Part shown: positions 17,892-25,501 of the stretch, piece by piece
Position numbering within the stretch: position 1 is the first letter of the stretch
Layout: every line of letters starts with the position of its first letter
From: Alphaproteobacteria bacterium
GTDB taxonomy: Bacteria; Pseudomonadota; Alphaproteobacteria; Caulobacterales; Hyphomonadaceae
DNA: 64,000 nt
Direction: 5' to 3'
Assembly (NCBI GenBank): GCA_018222605.1
Contig: JAAEZZ010000009.1
Span: 62,001 to 126,000 of the forward strand
The notes under the pieces: model-generated
What the model saw: the letters and a program-made list of their open reading frames with translations, nothing else
Databases searched by the model: none
Told to the model about the DNA's origin: nothing
Position numbers and translations under genes: made by a program

Positions 17892-18748
17892 GATGGCCGC
17901 TCTGGCTGTGGGCGGGGGCGCTCTCGGCAGTAGCACTGGTCGCGTGCACGAGTGATGGTAACGGTTACTCGGCTCTTGATGAGCGGGATCCCCACTGGAA
18001 ACTTGTCTTCCAGGATGAGTTTTCCGGTCATGGCACTCCGGATCCGGATAAATGGATTTCTCAGGAATATAATCGCAAGCCCAACAAGGATGGCCCAGAT
18101 GGCTGGTGGCTGCGCGAGAATGTACGGCTGACCGGACATGGCCAGCTGGAAATCCGCGCAACCAGGATCCAGAACCGCAATCCCGATCAGGATGATGATC
18201 CTTATGATTATGCCAGCGGCATGGTCTCGACCGAGGGCAAGTTCGAACCAACTTTTGGTCGCTACGAAGCACGCATGAAGCTGCCTCAGGATCCGGGCTG
18301 GTGGGTGGCCTTCTGGCTGTTTTCAGACCGTGTGCATCATGAGGACGGATCAGGCGAAGACGGTACAGAGATCGATATCATGGAAGGTTTCGGCTGGACG
18401 GATATGATCAGCCATGCCCTGCACTGGGACGGCTATGGCAAGGCCCATCAGACCACGAACCATAAGCAATTCCGCCCCGGCATCCGTTCCGGCTGGCATG
18501 TCTATGCACTCGAATGGAGCGAGACAGAGTATGTCTGGTTCATCGATGGGCGAGAAGTCTGGCGCAGTGATGCGGGCGGTGTGTCCAAAACGCCTGTCTG
18601 GGTCAAGTTTTCAGGCGAAATCTCGACGCAGGAATCTACCGCCCACCAATGGTGGTCGGAGATGCCGGAAGCAAAGCGCATGCCGGACCGGTTCCTCGTT
18701 GATTGGGTGCGTGTCTATGAACGCGCGGAGATGCCCGCAAAGAAATAG
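17888..18748 (+). CDS. Glycoside hydrolase family 16 lipoprotein (286 aa)
   Basis: GH16 enzymes cut beta-1,3 or beta-1,4 glucans and galactans such as laminarin or agar. The N-terminus MRWPLWLWAGALSAVALVAC is a lipoprotein signal with Cys at residue 20. The catalytic block GTEIDIMEGFG has the Glu-x-Asp-x-x-Glu arrangement, preceded by WKLVFQDEFSG and YEARMKLP, both common in the family. The start overlaps the metallo-hydrolase gene by four bases (ATGA). Exposure at the cell surface or in the periplasm is inferred from the signal. A marine polysaccharide substrate is possible but not shown. Confidence 0.92.
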   Translation: MRWPLWLWAGALSAVALVACTSDGNGYSALDERDPHWKLVFQDEFSGHGTPDPDKWISQEYNRKPNKDGPDGWWLRENVRLTGHGQLEIRATRIQNRNPDQDDDPYDYASGMVSTEGKFEPTFGRYEARMKLPQDPGWWVAFWLFSDRVHHEDGSGEDGTEIDIMEGFGWTDMISHALHWDGYGKAHQTTNHKQFRPGIRSGWHVYALEWSETEYVWFIDGREVWRSDAGGVSKTPVWVKFSGEISTQESTAHQWWSEMPEAKRMPDRFLVDWVRVYERAEMPAKK

Positions 18749-18763
18749 TTGAGGATAGGCGGC

Positions 18764-20464
18764 TTAATTGCCGCCTTCCACCAGTCGCCTTGCGATGACC
18801 ATGGCCTGCACTTCGCCTGCGCCTTCAAAGATATTCAGGATGCGGGCATCCTGCAGAATACGGCTGATAGTGTATTCCAGGGCAAAGCCATTGCCGCCAT
18901 GGATCTGTACGGCATTGTCCGCTGCGGCCCAGGCCACGCGGGCTGCGAGCAGTTTTGCCATGCCGGCCTCCAGGTCACAGCGTTTACCGCCATCTTTCTG
19001 GCGCGCGGAATAATAGGTAAGCTGACGAACGCCGACCAGTTCCGCCGCCATCATGACCAGCTTGTTGGCAACGCGCGGGAACTCAAAGATCGGCTTGCCG
19101 AACTGATTGCGGTCCAGCGCATATTGCAGGCCGGTCTCGAAAGCGTTCTGGCCAACGCCGATAGCGCGGGCAGCCGTCTGGATACGGGCGCTTTCAAAGG
19201 TGGCCATCAGATGCTTAAAGCCCTGGCCTTCCACGCCGCCCAGCAGGTTTTCTGCTTTCACCTTGAAATCGTCAAAACCGATTTCGTATTCCTTCATGCC
19301 GCGATAGCCGAGCACTTCAATCTCGCCGCCGGTCATGCCTTCTGCCGGGAAGGGATTGGCATCATCGCCGCGCGGTTTTTCGGCCAGCAGCATGGACAGG
19401 CCGGAGAAATTATTCGTGGCCGGATCGGTTCGCGCAAGAAGGGTCATCAGGTCTGCCCGCACAGGATGCGTGATCCAGGTCTTGTTGCCGGTGATGCTGT
19501 AATACTCGCCGTCTTCGGTCTTCACAGCGCGGGTGCGCAGAGAGCCAAGGTCAGAGCCTGTGTTTGGTTCGGTGAACACGGCCGTCGGCAGGATTTCACC
19601 GCTCGCAATTTTTGGCAGCCATTTTTCCTTCTGGGCGTCCGTACCGCCGATCAGGATAAGTTCGGCCGCGATTTCGGACCGCGTGCCGAGGGAGCCTGTT
19701 CCGATATAACCGCGCGATAGCTCTTCAGAGACAACGCACATGGCGGTCTTGCCCATGCCGAAGCCGCCAAATTCTTCCGGAATGGTCAGGCCGAAAACAC
19801 CCAGCTCTGCCATTTCGTCGACCACATCCATCGGGATGTACTCATTTTTGAGGTGCCATTGATGGGCGTGCGGCTTGATCTTGTCGCTGGCATATTTGGC
19901 AAACTGCTCGCGCACCATGGTCATGGTTTCGTCGAGGCCGGTATTTTCCACCGTGTTGCGGCTCAGCGCATCGGGCAGCAGCTTGGCTGCGGCGGCGAGG
20001 GAGCCTGACGTTTTGCCCTTAAGGACCAGCTCGCGAACAGCAGGGTCAGCAAACAGGGCGTCTGCTTCTTCCAGCGTACCCAGTTCGTGGGGACGGATGG
20101 TCTCGCCCTGGTTCATCGGGATGCCGCCAACTAGCTGCGCGCAATAATCCCCGAACAGGATCTGCGTCAGCAGCGCTTCGACATCGGTAAAATGACCGTC
20201 TGCATCCAGTCGGCTTGCCCAGTCAGCTACCTGTTTGAGGGTCTCGGCATAGGTGACAACCCAGGACAGACCGTGAGCCATGTGCTGCTCGGCTTCCAGA
20301 GCACGGCGATCCGTGCGACCATCTTCGCCAACGAGAACGGAGCGGCATTTGCTGCGTGCGGCATCTGCATAGGCGTCAATCGCGGTGCAGGCCTTGCCGA
20401 TCAGGGCCACAAGGTCCGGAATGATGACCGGTTTCTGGGTCGGGTCCGCCGCAACTGCATCCAT
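18764..20464 (-). CDS. Long acyl-CoA dehydrogenase, probably methylsuccinyl-CoA dehydrogenase (566 aa)
   Basis: The C-terminal 380 residues are a standard FAD acyl-CoA dehydrogenase with FTEPNTGSDLGSLRTRA, ITGNKTWITH, RNQFGKPIFEF and the final QIHGGNGFALEYTISR. In front lies a helical extension of about 190 residues with GGIPMNQGETIR. An extension of this size is a feature of (2S)-methylsuccinyl-CoA dehydrogenase of the ethylmalonyl-CoA pathway, which is my preferred identity, though no other pathway gene is nearby. The ATG at 20464 is supported by GGAGG eight bases upstream; the frame is open 19 codons further. It is divergent from the gene at 20670. Confidence 0.88.
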   Translation of the reverse strand: MDAVAADPTQKPVIIPDLVALIGKACTAIDAYADAARSKCRSVLVGEDGRTDRRALEAEQHMAHGLSWVVTYAETLKQVADWASRLDADGHFTDVEALLTQILFGDYCAQLVGGIPMNQGETIRPHELGTLEEADALFADPAVRELVLKGKTSGSLAAAAKLLPDALSRNTVENTGLDETMTMVREQFAKYASDKIKPHAHQWHLKNEYIPMDVVDEMAELGVFGLTIPEEFGGFGMGKTAMCVVSEELSRGYIGTGSLGTRSEIAAELILIGGTDAQKEKWLPKIASGEILPTAVFTEPNTGSDLGSLRTRAVKTEDGEYYSITGNKTWITHPVRADLMTLLARTDPATNNFSGLSMLLAEKPRGDDANPFPAEGMTGGEIEVLGYRGMKEYEIGFDDFKVKAENLLGGVEGQGFKHLMATFESARIQTAARAIGVGQNAFETGLQYALDRNQFGKPIFEFPRVANKLVMMAAELVGVRQLTYYSARQKDGGKRCDLEAGMAKLLAARVAWAAADNAVQIHGGNGFALEYTISRILQDARILNIFEGAGEVQAMVIARRLVEGGN

Positions 20465-20669
20465 GCTGTATTCCTCCGCTATGCAATATTTTTCATAGAT
20501 ATAGGGCACTGCCTCGTACAAGTCATGCGGCTTTTGTGCGCTGCAACAAATCGTCTCGCCTGACGCTGCGGCGGATGTGGGCGTGTTTGCATTACGTTAA
20601 CCAAAATTTCGGGTCATGGGGCCTAAATGCGGGCTAATCGCGGAATATCTTAATGGAGCGGCGCTTCCT

Positions 20670-21533
20670 ATGAACCCTTATAATCGTTTTCGGAGCCTCC
20701 CCAATCTGATTGCGGCGGTGGCCATTCTGGGCGCGGTCGTTGTGTTTGGCCACGTACTGCGCACGCTGGCAGCCGAGATCGGGGCGGGTAGCGGCAAGCT
20801 CGGCATGTGGGCCATCATGGCCGGGCTGTGCGCAGTTCTGGTGATTCTGTGGGGCGTTATGGCAGAGATCATTCTGCCTGCCTTGCTCAAGCTGGGCGGT
20901 CTGCGGCGTTTGGTGCTGGGCAGCGCCTATATTGAGGGTAGCTGGATCCAGGCCGAGCGCGGTGGACCCAATGGGCCGCGCATCGCGATTGTCTCGCTGA
21001 AGCCCTCCCGCAACGGTCTGCTCCTATCCTCCACCAGTTTGACCCGTAGCGGAGAAGTCGAAAGCGGTATCCAGACGGAATTCTATCAGCTGAGCTGGCC
21101 GCGTCTTGAGTTCAAATTCCGCGAAACCCTGCCGGCTGATTCCGGTAAACAGGCCGAAGGCATTGGCGAAATTCAGTTTGATCTGACCGGCGGCGCGCCC
21201 AAGCGGTATTCCGGCTGTCTGCAGACCCTCGGCGCCGACAAGCGCGTGAAGACCGAAGGCATCAAGCTGACGCGCTGGCGCGAACGCCGCCAGTTGCGAT
21301 CCCTTGACGGCCGCCGCGACGTCCTCTCGAAATACTGGGCAGCTTTCTATGAAGGTCCGATCGTCACGGTCGTCCGGAAGGAAGATGGTCCACGCTTTGG
21401 CAAATCCGAGGAAGGACGCGAGCGGGAAGAGGGCGGCATCGTTCCACGCCGCCGCGCAACGGATTGGCGCAAGTCCGACACGACCCCCACCGCAGACCGT
21501 ATCCGCGACGAGATTGCCTCTTCCAGCGACTAG
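20670..21533 (+). CDS. Two-span membrane protein of unknown function (287 aa)
   Basis: I recognise no family. Two hydrophobic spans occur at about residues 12-33 (LIAAVAILGAVVVFGHVL) and 49-73, then a soluble domain with IEGSWIQAERGGPNGPRIAIVSLKPSRNG and many beta-type strands, and a basic, Arg- and Glu-rich tail with RRRATDWRKSDTT. I use ATG 20670 (MNPYNRF), which directly precedes the first span and has GGAG upstream; the frame is open to 20616. The 3' end overlaps the convergent SDR gene by four bases. Confidence 0.7.
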   Translation: MNPYNRFRSLPNLIAAVAILGAVVVFGHVLRTLAAEIGAGSGKLGMWAIMAGLCAVLVILWGVMAEIILPALLKLGGLRRLVLGSAYIEGSWIQAERGGPNGPRIAIVSLKPSRNGLLLSSTSLTRSGEVESGIQTEFYQLSWPRLEFKFRETLPADSGKQAEGIGEIQFDLTGGAPKRYSGCLQTLGADKRVKTEGIKLTRWRERRQLRSLDGRRDVLSKYWAAFYEGPIVTVVRKEDGPRFGKSEEGREREEGGIVPRRRATDWRKSDTTPTADRIRDEIASSSD

Positions 21534-22339
21534 TCTATCCGGCGGTAGCGCTTGCTTTGCGCGCCCACCATGGCGCGGCCCAGCGGCTCCGGCAGGATGC
21601 GCGTCAGCGAGGCAATCGCCTTGTTGACCATGCCCGGCACGACCACGGGCTGGCCGCGATTGACCGCGTCGATCCCGGCCTTCACGACCGGCGCGGCTTC
21701 CATCCACATGCGCTTGCTCATCTTGTTCATGCTGTCCCGCGTGCCGTTCACATCGTGGAATTCGCTATAGGTGAAGCCGGGGCAGAGAGCGGTGCAGTGA
21801 ATGTCTGCATGGCCCAGCGCTTCGCATTCGGCATTCAGGCTTTCCGAGAATTTGATCAGACCGGATTTCACGCTGGCATAGAGGGTGTGGCCTGCGCTGC
21901 CCGCGGCATAACCCGCCAGGGAGGCCACATTGATGATGCGCCCATAGTCGCGTTCCGCCATACCCGGCAACACCTTGTGCGCCAGTTCGATCGGCGCTGT
22001 GTAGAGCACGCGGATAAAGTCTGCCTGTGATTTCCAGCTTGTATTGAAGAAGGTGCCCGGCAGGCCATACCCGGCATTATTGACCAACGCGTCCACATGC
22101 CGGCCCTGTTCGGACAGGGCGGTGATGATCTTGTCGGCGGAATTGGCGCGCGCCAGATCTTGCGCAAGGCAGATCACCTTGTTGCCGTGCTTGTTCTGCA
22201 GTTCATCCGCCAGCCCTGTCAGCCGGTCTTCCCGCCGGGCGGTCAGCGCCAGATCCCAGCCAAGGGCTGCATACTGGCGGGCAAACTCAGCGCCGATCCC
22301 AGCAGAGGCACCTGTGATAAGACATAGCCTGCGGTCCAT
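21530..22339 (-). CDS. Short-chain dehydrogenase/reductase (269 aa)
   Basis: A classical SDR with the NAD(P) loop TGASAGIG at residues 9-16, the LVNNAGYG strand, catalytic Ser in NVASLAGY and the active-site pair in LYASVKSGL (YxxxK). It reduces or oxidises a carbonyl or alcohol group; the substrate cannot be named. An Arg pair after strand two (TARREDRL) suggests NADP preference. It shares four bases with the 3' end of the membrane protein gene on the other strand. Confidence 0.92.
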   Translation of the reverse strand: MDRRLCLITGASAGIGAEFARQYAALGWDLALTARREDRLTGLADELQNKHGNKVICLAQDLARANSADKIITALSEQGRHVDALVNNAGYGLPGTFFNTSWKSQADFIRVLYTAPIELAHKVLPGMAERDYGRIINVASLAGYAAGSAGHTLYASVKSGLIKFSESLNAECEALGHADIHCTALCPGFTYSEFHDVNGTRDSMNKMSKRMWMEAAPVVKAGIDAVNRGQPVVVPGMVNKAIASLTRILPEPLGRAMVGAQSKRYRRID

Positions 22340-22407
22340 GGCCGGGCTCCCTTGTGTTGCATGTTAGAGCCTGAGACTAGACGGACGCGGAGGCCTGACA
22401 AGGCAGG

Positions 22408-23355
22408 CTAGAGGCGGCGCACCAGATATCCGGCGCGTGGGAAGTGAACGTGCACAGTTTCGGCTTCTTCCGATGTGCGTTGCAGGATAATGCGCTGGGA
22501 GTCGGCATGTACCAGTTCGCCCTCCACCCAGACCTGGCCGTAATCATCCGGCGCAACAGCCACGTCTTCGCCGGGGCTCAGGCCCTGAGGTTCGCTGCGC
22601 GTCGTGGCCGCAACCAGCCTCGGCGCGGCAAACAGCGCAATGTCCAGCGCCTGGCGGGAGGTGATGGTCTCAGGCTCTTGGCCCTCGAATTCCTTCAGGC
22701 GCTCATACCAGGCCTTGGTCAAATCGGCGCGTTCAAAGCATTGTTCCAGAAAGTCCGGCACGTTCTGTTCCATGAACCAGACATTCATATAGGCATGGAT
22801 GTCGACCAGTCCCGGTTTCATACCGATCAGAAAGAGGCCGGAGCCTGCGCCCTGACCGCCTTGCAGGCGCTCTTCCAGCAGCATCAGGCGCGCGCGCCAT
22901 TGATCCCGCATCATCGGAGCCACGGCTTTCATGGCATCGGTATCGAAGGGACGCCCGGACAGTTCTTCCCGGTCTTTCTTGAAGGCATCCGGCACCTGGT
23001 CGCCTTTCTCACCAAAGATGACGGCAACAGAACTCTGGAACCAGCGGCCATCGGTCCAGCCTGCCACCATCTGGGCCAGGCCCTCATGGCCGTGAAGTTT
23101 CAGGGCAGGCATCGGGAAGCGGGCTTCCAGTTCGCGCAGGATTATGGCCGTGTCACAGTAGATGTCCGCGCCAATCTGCATCACCGGGGTGCGACGATAA
23201 CCGCCCGTCATCGGCATCAAATCCGGCCGGGGCATGATGACCGGGATCTCGACCCGGCTATAGGCGAGGTTCTTCAGGCGCAGCGCCAGACGTATTTTCT
23301 CTGCATAAGGGGATGTCGGATATTCATGCAGAATAATACTGCGCGCATCAGCCAT
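22408..23355 (-). CDS. Glutathione S-transferase-like protein with extra C-terminal domain (315 aa)
   Basis: The first 80 residues form a thioredoxin-like GST domain (HEYPTSPYAEKIRLALRLKNL, then RRTPVMQIGADIYCDTAII), followed by an all-helical GST C-terminal domain to about residue 240. A further stretch of about 70 residues with GEDVAVAPDDYGQVWVEGEL is rich in beta-type sequence and is not part of ordinary GSTs of 200-230 residues. I use ATG 23355 (MADARSIILHEY); 28 upstream codons are open but uncharacteristic. It is divergent from the Ada-like gene by 128 bases. Confidence 0.85.
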   Translation of the reverse strand: MADARSIILHEYPTSPYAEKIRLALRLKNLAYSRVEIPVIMPRPDLMPMTGGYRRTPVMQIGADIYCDTAIILRELEARFPMPALKLHGHEGLAQMVAGWTDGRWFQSSVAVIFGEKGDQVPDAFKKDREELSGRPFDTDAMKAVAPMMRDQWRARLMLLEERLQGGQGAGSGLFLIGMKPGLVDIHAYMNVWFMEQNVPDFLEQCFERADLTKAWYERLKEFEGQEPETITSRQALDIALFAAPRLVAATTRSEPQGLSPGEDVAVAPDDYGQVWVEGELVHADSQRIILQRTSEEAETVHVHFPRAGYLVRRL

Positions 23356-23483
23356 AAATTCGCTCCCAGCTTGTTTATAGACTACTCTTGCCGGGCTTTT
23401 GCGTTGCAGGGAAGTCTCAAAACCCGCGCAGGAGCGCAAGAAACGGGTGGCCGCTGCCGTCCTGACGCGGCAAATAAGGTCCC

Positions 23484-24368
23484 ATGACAGAGACGACTGC
23501 CCCTCTTGATGAACGCGCTGCGGCCTATGACCGAATGGCCAAAGCCTTGAAATATTTGGGAGATACTTGGCGCGACTGGCCGGACTTGGCTGCCGTCGCG
23601 CAGCAGATGAATTTGTCGCCCAGCCATTTCCAGCGCGAATTCACCCGCTGGACAGGCGTCAGCCCGAAGCAGTTCCAGGCAGCTTTGGCGCATGCCGCTG
23701 CAGGCGACCTGCTGCGCAACGGTGTCAGCGTGCTGGAGGCCTCGCTTGAGGCGGGTCTGTCCGGGCCAGGCCGACTGCATGATTTGTTCATTGCCCATGA
23801 AGGGCTGACCCCCGGAGAGGCCAAGGCGGGCGGGCGCGGCGCAGACCTGTTGATCGGGCGGGCCCCGACGCCGTTCGGGGAAGGGGCGTGGCTGATCTCG
23901 CCGCGAGGTCTGGTGGCGCTTGGCTTCATTGATGAGGATGCCCCCGCCCGGACAGGGTTTGAACATCAGGGGCGGGGGCAGGCCGACGTCTTTGCTGATC
24001 TCGCCGGTCGCTATCCGGAGGCAGACATCCGCCGCGATGATGCCGCCGCCCTGAAGATGGCGCAGCAAGTATTCGAGCAGGGAGAACCCCTGCCGGTTGC
24101 CCTTTATGGCACGCCCTTCCGGCGCCAGATCTGGCGGGCCCTGCTGGAGATTCCGGCTGGCAAAACCGCCACCTATGGAGCGCTCGCAAAAGCCAGCGGC
24201 AACCCGAAAGCGGCCCGCGCAGTGGGCGCAGCCGTGGGCGCAAACCCGATCAGCTGGTTTATTCCCTGTCACCGCGCCCTTGCAGCGGACGGCCGGCTCC
24301 ATAATTATCATTGGGGAGTGGATCGCAAACGCGCCATGCTCACTTTTGAACGCGCCCACGCGGCCTGA
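23484..24368 (+). CDS. Ada-like protein: AraC-type HTH plus O6-alkylguanine-DNA alkyltransferase (294 aa)
   Basis: The N-terminal third is an AraC/Ada helix-turn-helix (LAAVAQQMNLSPSHFQREFTRWTGVSPKQFQ), and the C-terminal half is a methyltransferase domain with TPFRRQIWRALLEIPAGKTATYGALA and the acceptor site FIPCHRAL. The N-terminal zinc domain of enterobacterial Ada, with its Cys for methylphosphotriesters, is missing. The protein repairs O6-alkylguanine by self-alkylation and may still bind DNA through the HTH. How it could sense damage without the zinc domain is not evident. It may be in one transcript with the next two genes. Confidence 0.92.
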   Translation: MTETTAPLDERAAAYDRMAKALKYLGDTWRDWPDLAAVAQQMNLSPSHFQREFTRWTGVSPKQFQAALAHAAAGDLLRNGVSVLEASLEAGLSGPGRLHDLFIAHEGLTPGEAKAGGRGADLLIGRAPTPFGEGAWLISPRGLVALGFIDEDAPARTGFEHQGRGQADVFADLAGRYPEADIRRDDAAALKMAQQVFEQGEPLPVALYGTPFRRQIWRALLEIPAGKTATYGALAKASGNPKAARAVGAAVGANPISWFIPCHRALAADGRLHNYHWGVDRKRAMLTFERAHAA

Positions 24369-24421
24369 TCAGGCTGATGGGCAGACGGCTTTTGCCGCAG
24401 GAACCGGGCCCGGCCTTATCT

Positions 24422-24877
24422 ATGATTATCTTTTTTGCTGCACTGGCTGGATTGGTCGCCTGGGGGCTTCATCTCGGCTGGCGCTGGAAGCAGACCCGCG
24501 ATTTCGCCCCGGAAGTTCTGGCCACAAAGCAGGTGGAAGGCGAACTGCCCGCCGATGTTTCGGTGGCCGAGTTCACAGACCTCTATGTCCGCAGCGAAGG
24601 CCCCCGCGCCGCGACCTATTTCTTTGTCTGCGGGGCGTTCATGCTGGTGTTCCTGGCGCCTTTTGTGTCCCTGTTCAATGAATTGTGGCGCTTGATCTGG
24701 CGGCTGAGCGGCCAGAACCCTGTCTTCGAGACCGGTACGCTTATCCATTCCTTTTCCGTTTTCCTGGCGTTCATGCTGATGGCAATCGCCCTGCTGGCCG
24801 CCGCCATGCACCGCTATTACGCCGTGATGCCGCCCACGCTTAAACAGGTCATCCGCGACCTGAATGGAGGTCATTGA
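24422..24877 (+). CDS. Membrane protein of unknown function, three spans (151 aa)
   Basis: No family is recognised. Hydrophobic spans lie at about residues 1-18 (MIIFFAALAGLVAWGLHLGW), 65-88 and 110-132, with a charged segment between the first two (FAPEVLATKQVEGELPADVSV). I prefer ATG 24422 because it directly precedes the first span; ATG 24377 is also possible and adds 15 residues. The TGA shares its last base with the ATG of the glyoxalase gene, so the two are translationally coupled. Confidence 0.65.
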   Translation: MIIFFAALAGLVAWGLHLGWRWKQTRDFAPEVLATKQVEGELPADVSVAEFTDLYVRSEGPRAATYFFVCGAFMLVFLAPFVSLFNELWRLIWRLSGQNPVFETGTLIHSFSVFLAFMLMAIALLAAAMHRYYAVMPPTLKQVIRDLNGGH

Positions 24878-25350
24878 TGAGTATCCAGTATTTGCACACC
24901 ATGGTGCGCGTTGCCGATATTGATGCGTCCCTGAAGTTCTATTGCGACGGGCTGGGCCTGAAAGAGGTTTCGCGCGTAGACAGCGAGGCCGGGCGCTTCA
25001 CGCTGGTTTTCCTGGCAACGCCGGAAGATGTCGAGCGCATGGGCGGCATGCCGGATGGCGTGAGCCCCACGCAGACCAATATTCCCATGGTGGAACTGAC
25101 CTATAACTGGGACCCGGAAGACTATGCTGGCGGCCGTAATTTCGGGCATCTGGCCTATCTGGTCGACGATATCTACGGCGCTGTCGAGCATCTGCAGTCG
25201 CTGGGCGTGACCATCAACCGGCCGCCGCGTGATGGCCGCATGGCGTTCGTCCGCTCTCCGGACGGGATTTCAGTCGAGCTGTTGCAGAAGGGCGATGCCC
25301 TGGCGCCGAAAGAGCCTTGGGCCAGCGCGGAAAACATCGGCACCTGGTAA
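24877..25350 (+). CDS. gloA: Glyoxalase I (lactoylglutathione lyase)
   Basis: The enzyme isomerises the methylglyoxal-glutathione hemithioacetal to S-lactoylglutathione. The 157-residue protein starts MSIQYLHTMVRVADIDASL, and the four metal ligands appear as His in LHTM, Glu in VELTYNWDP, His in FGHLAYLVD and Glu in SVELLQKG. ATG 24877 follows a clear GGAGG (24866-24870) and overlaps the stop of the preceding gene by one base (TGATG). A strong terminator lies about 100 bases after the stop. Confidence 0.95.
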   Translation: MSIQYLHTMVRVADIDASLKFYCDGLGLKEVSRVDSEAGRFTLVFLATPEDVERMGGMPDGVSPTQTNIPMVELTYNWDPEDYAGGRNFGHLAYLVDDIYGAVEHLQSLGVTINRPPRDGRMAFVRSPDGISVELLQKGDALAPKEPWASAENIGTW

Positions 25351-25450
25351 GGCAAAAACAGCCCCTAAAAGTGCTCCTAAACAGTCCCAAAAGGGGCCCA
25401 AAAGAGACCCGAAACCGGGCAAAACAGACCCATCATGGCCCCATGAAAAA

Positions 25451-25485
25451 GCCCCGCCTGGCAGATACCGGGCGGGGCCTTTTTA
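25451..25485. terminator. Bidirectional terminator between gloA and the AgcS gene
   Basis: GCCCCGCC at 25451-25458 pairs with GGCGGGGC at 25471-25478, extended inward by three more pairs. It is preceded by AAAAA and followed by TTTTT, so it can serve both convergent genes. Confidence 0.85.
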
Positions 25486-25501
25486 TGCAGCGGGTCAGTC
25501 C

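Noticed and set aside
18757-18776. 7-bp hairpin at the end of the acyl-CoA dehydrogenase gene as a terminator
   Set aside because: The stem includes the last codons and stop, and no T-run follows on either strand. Evidence is too weak.
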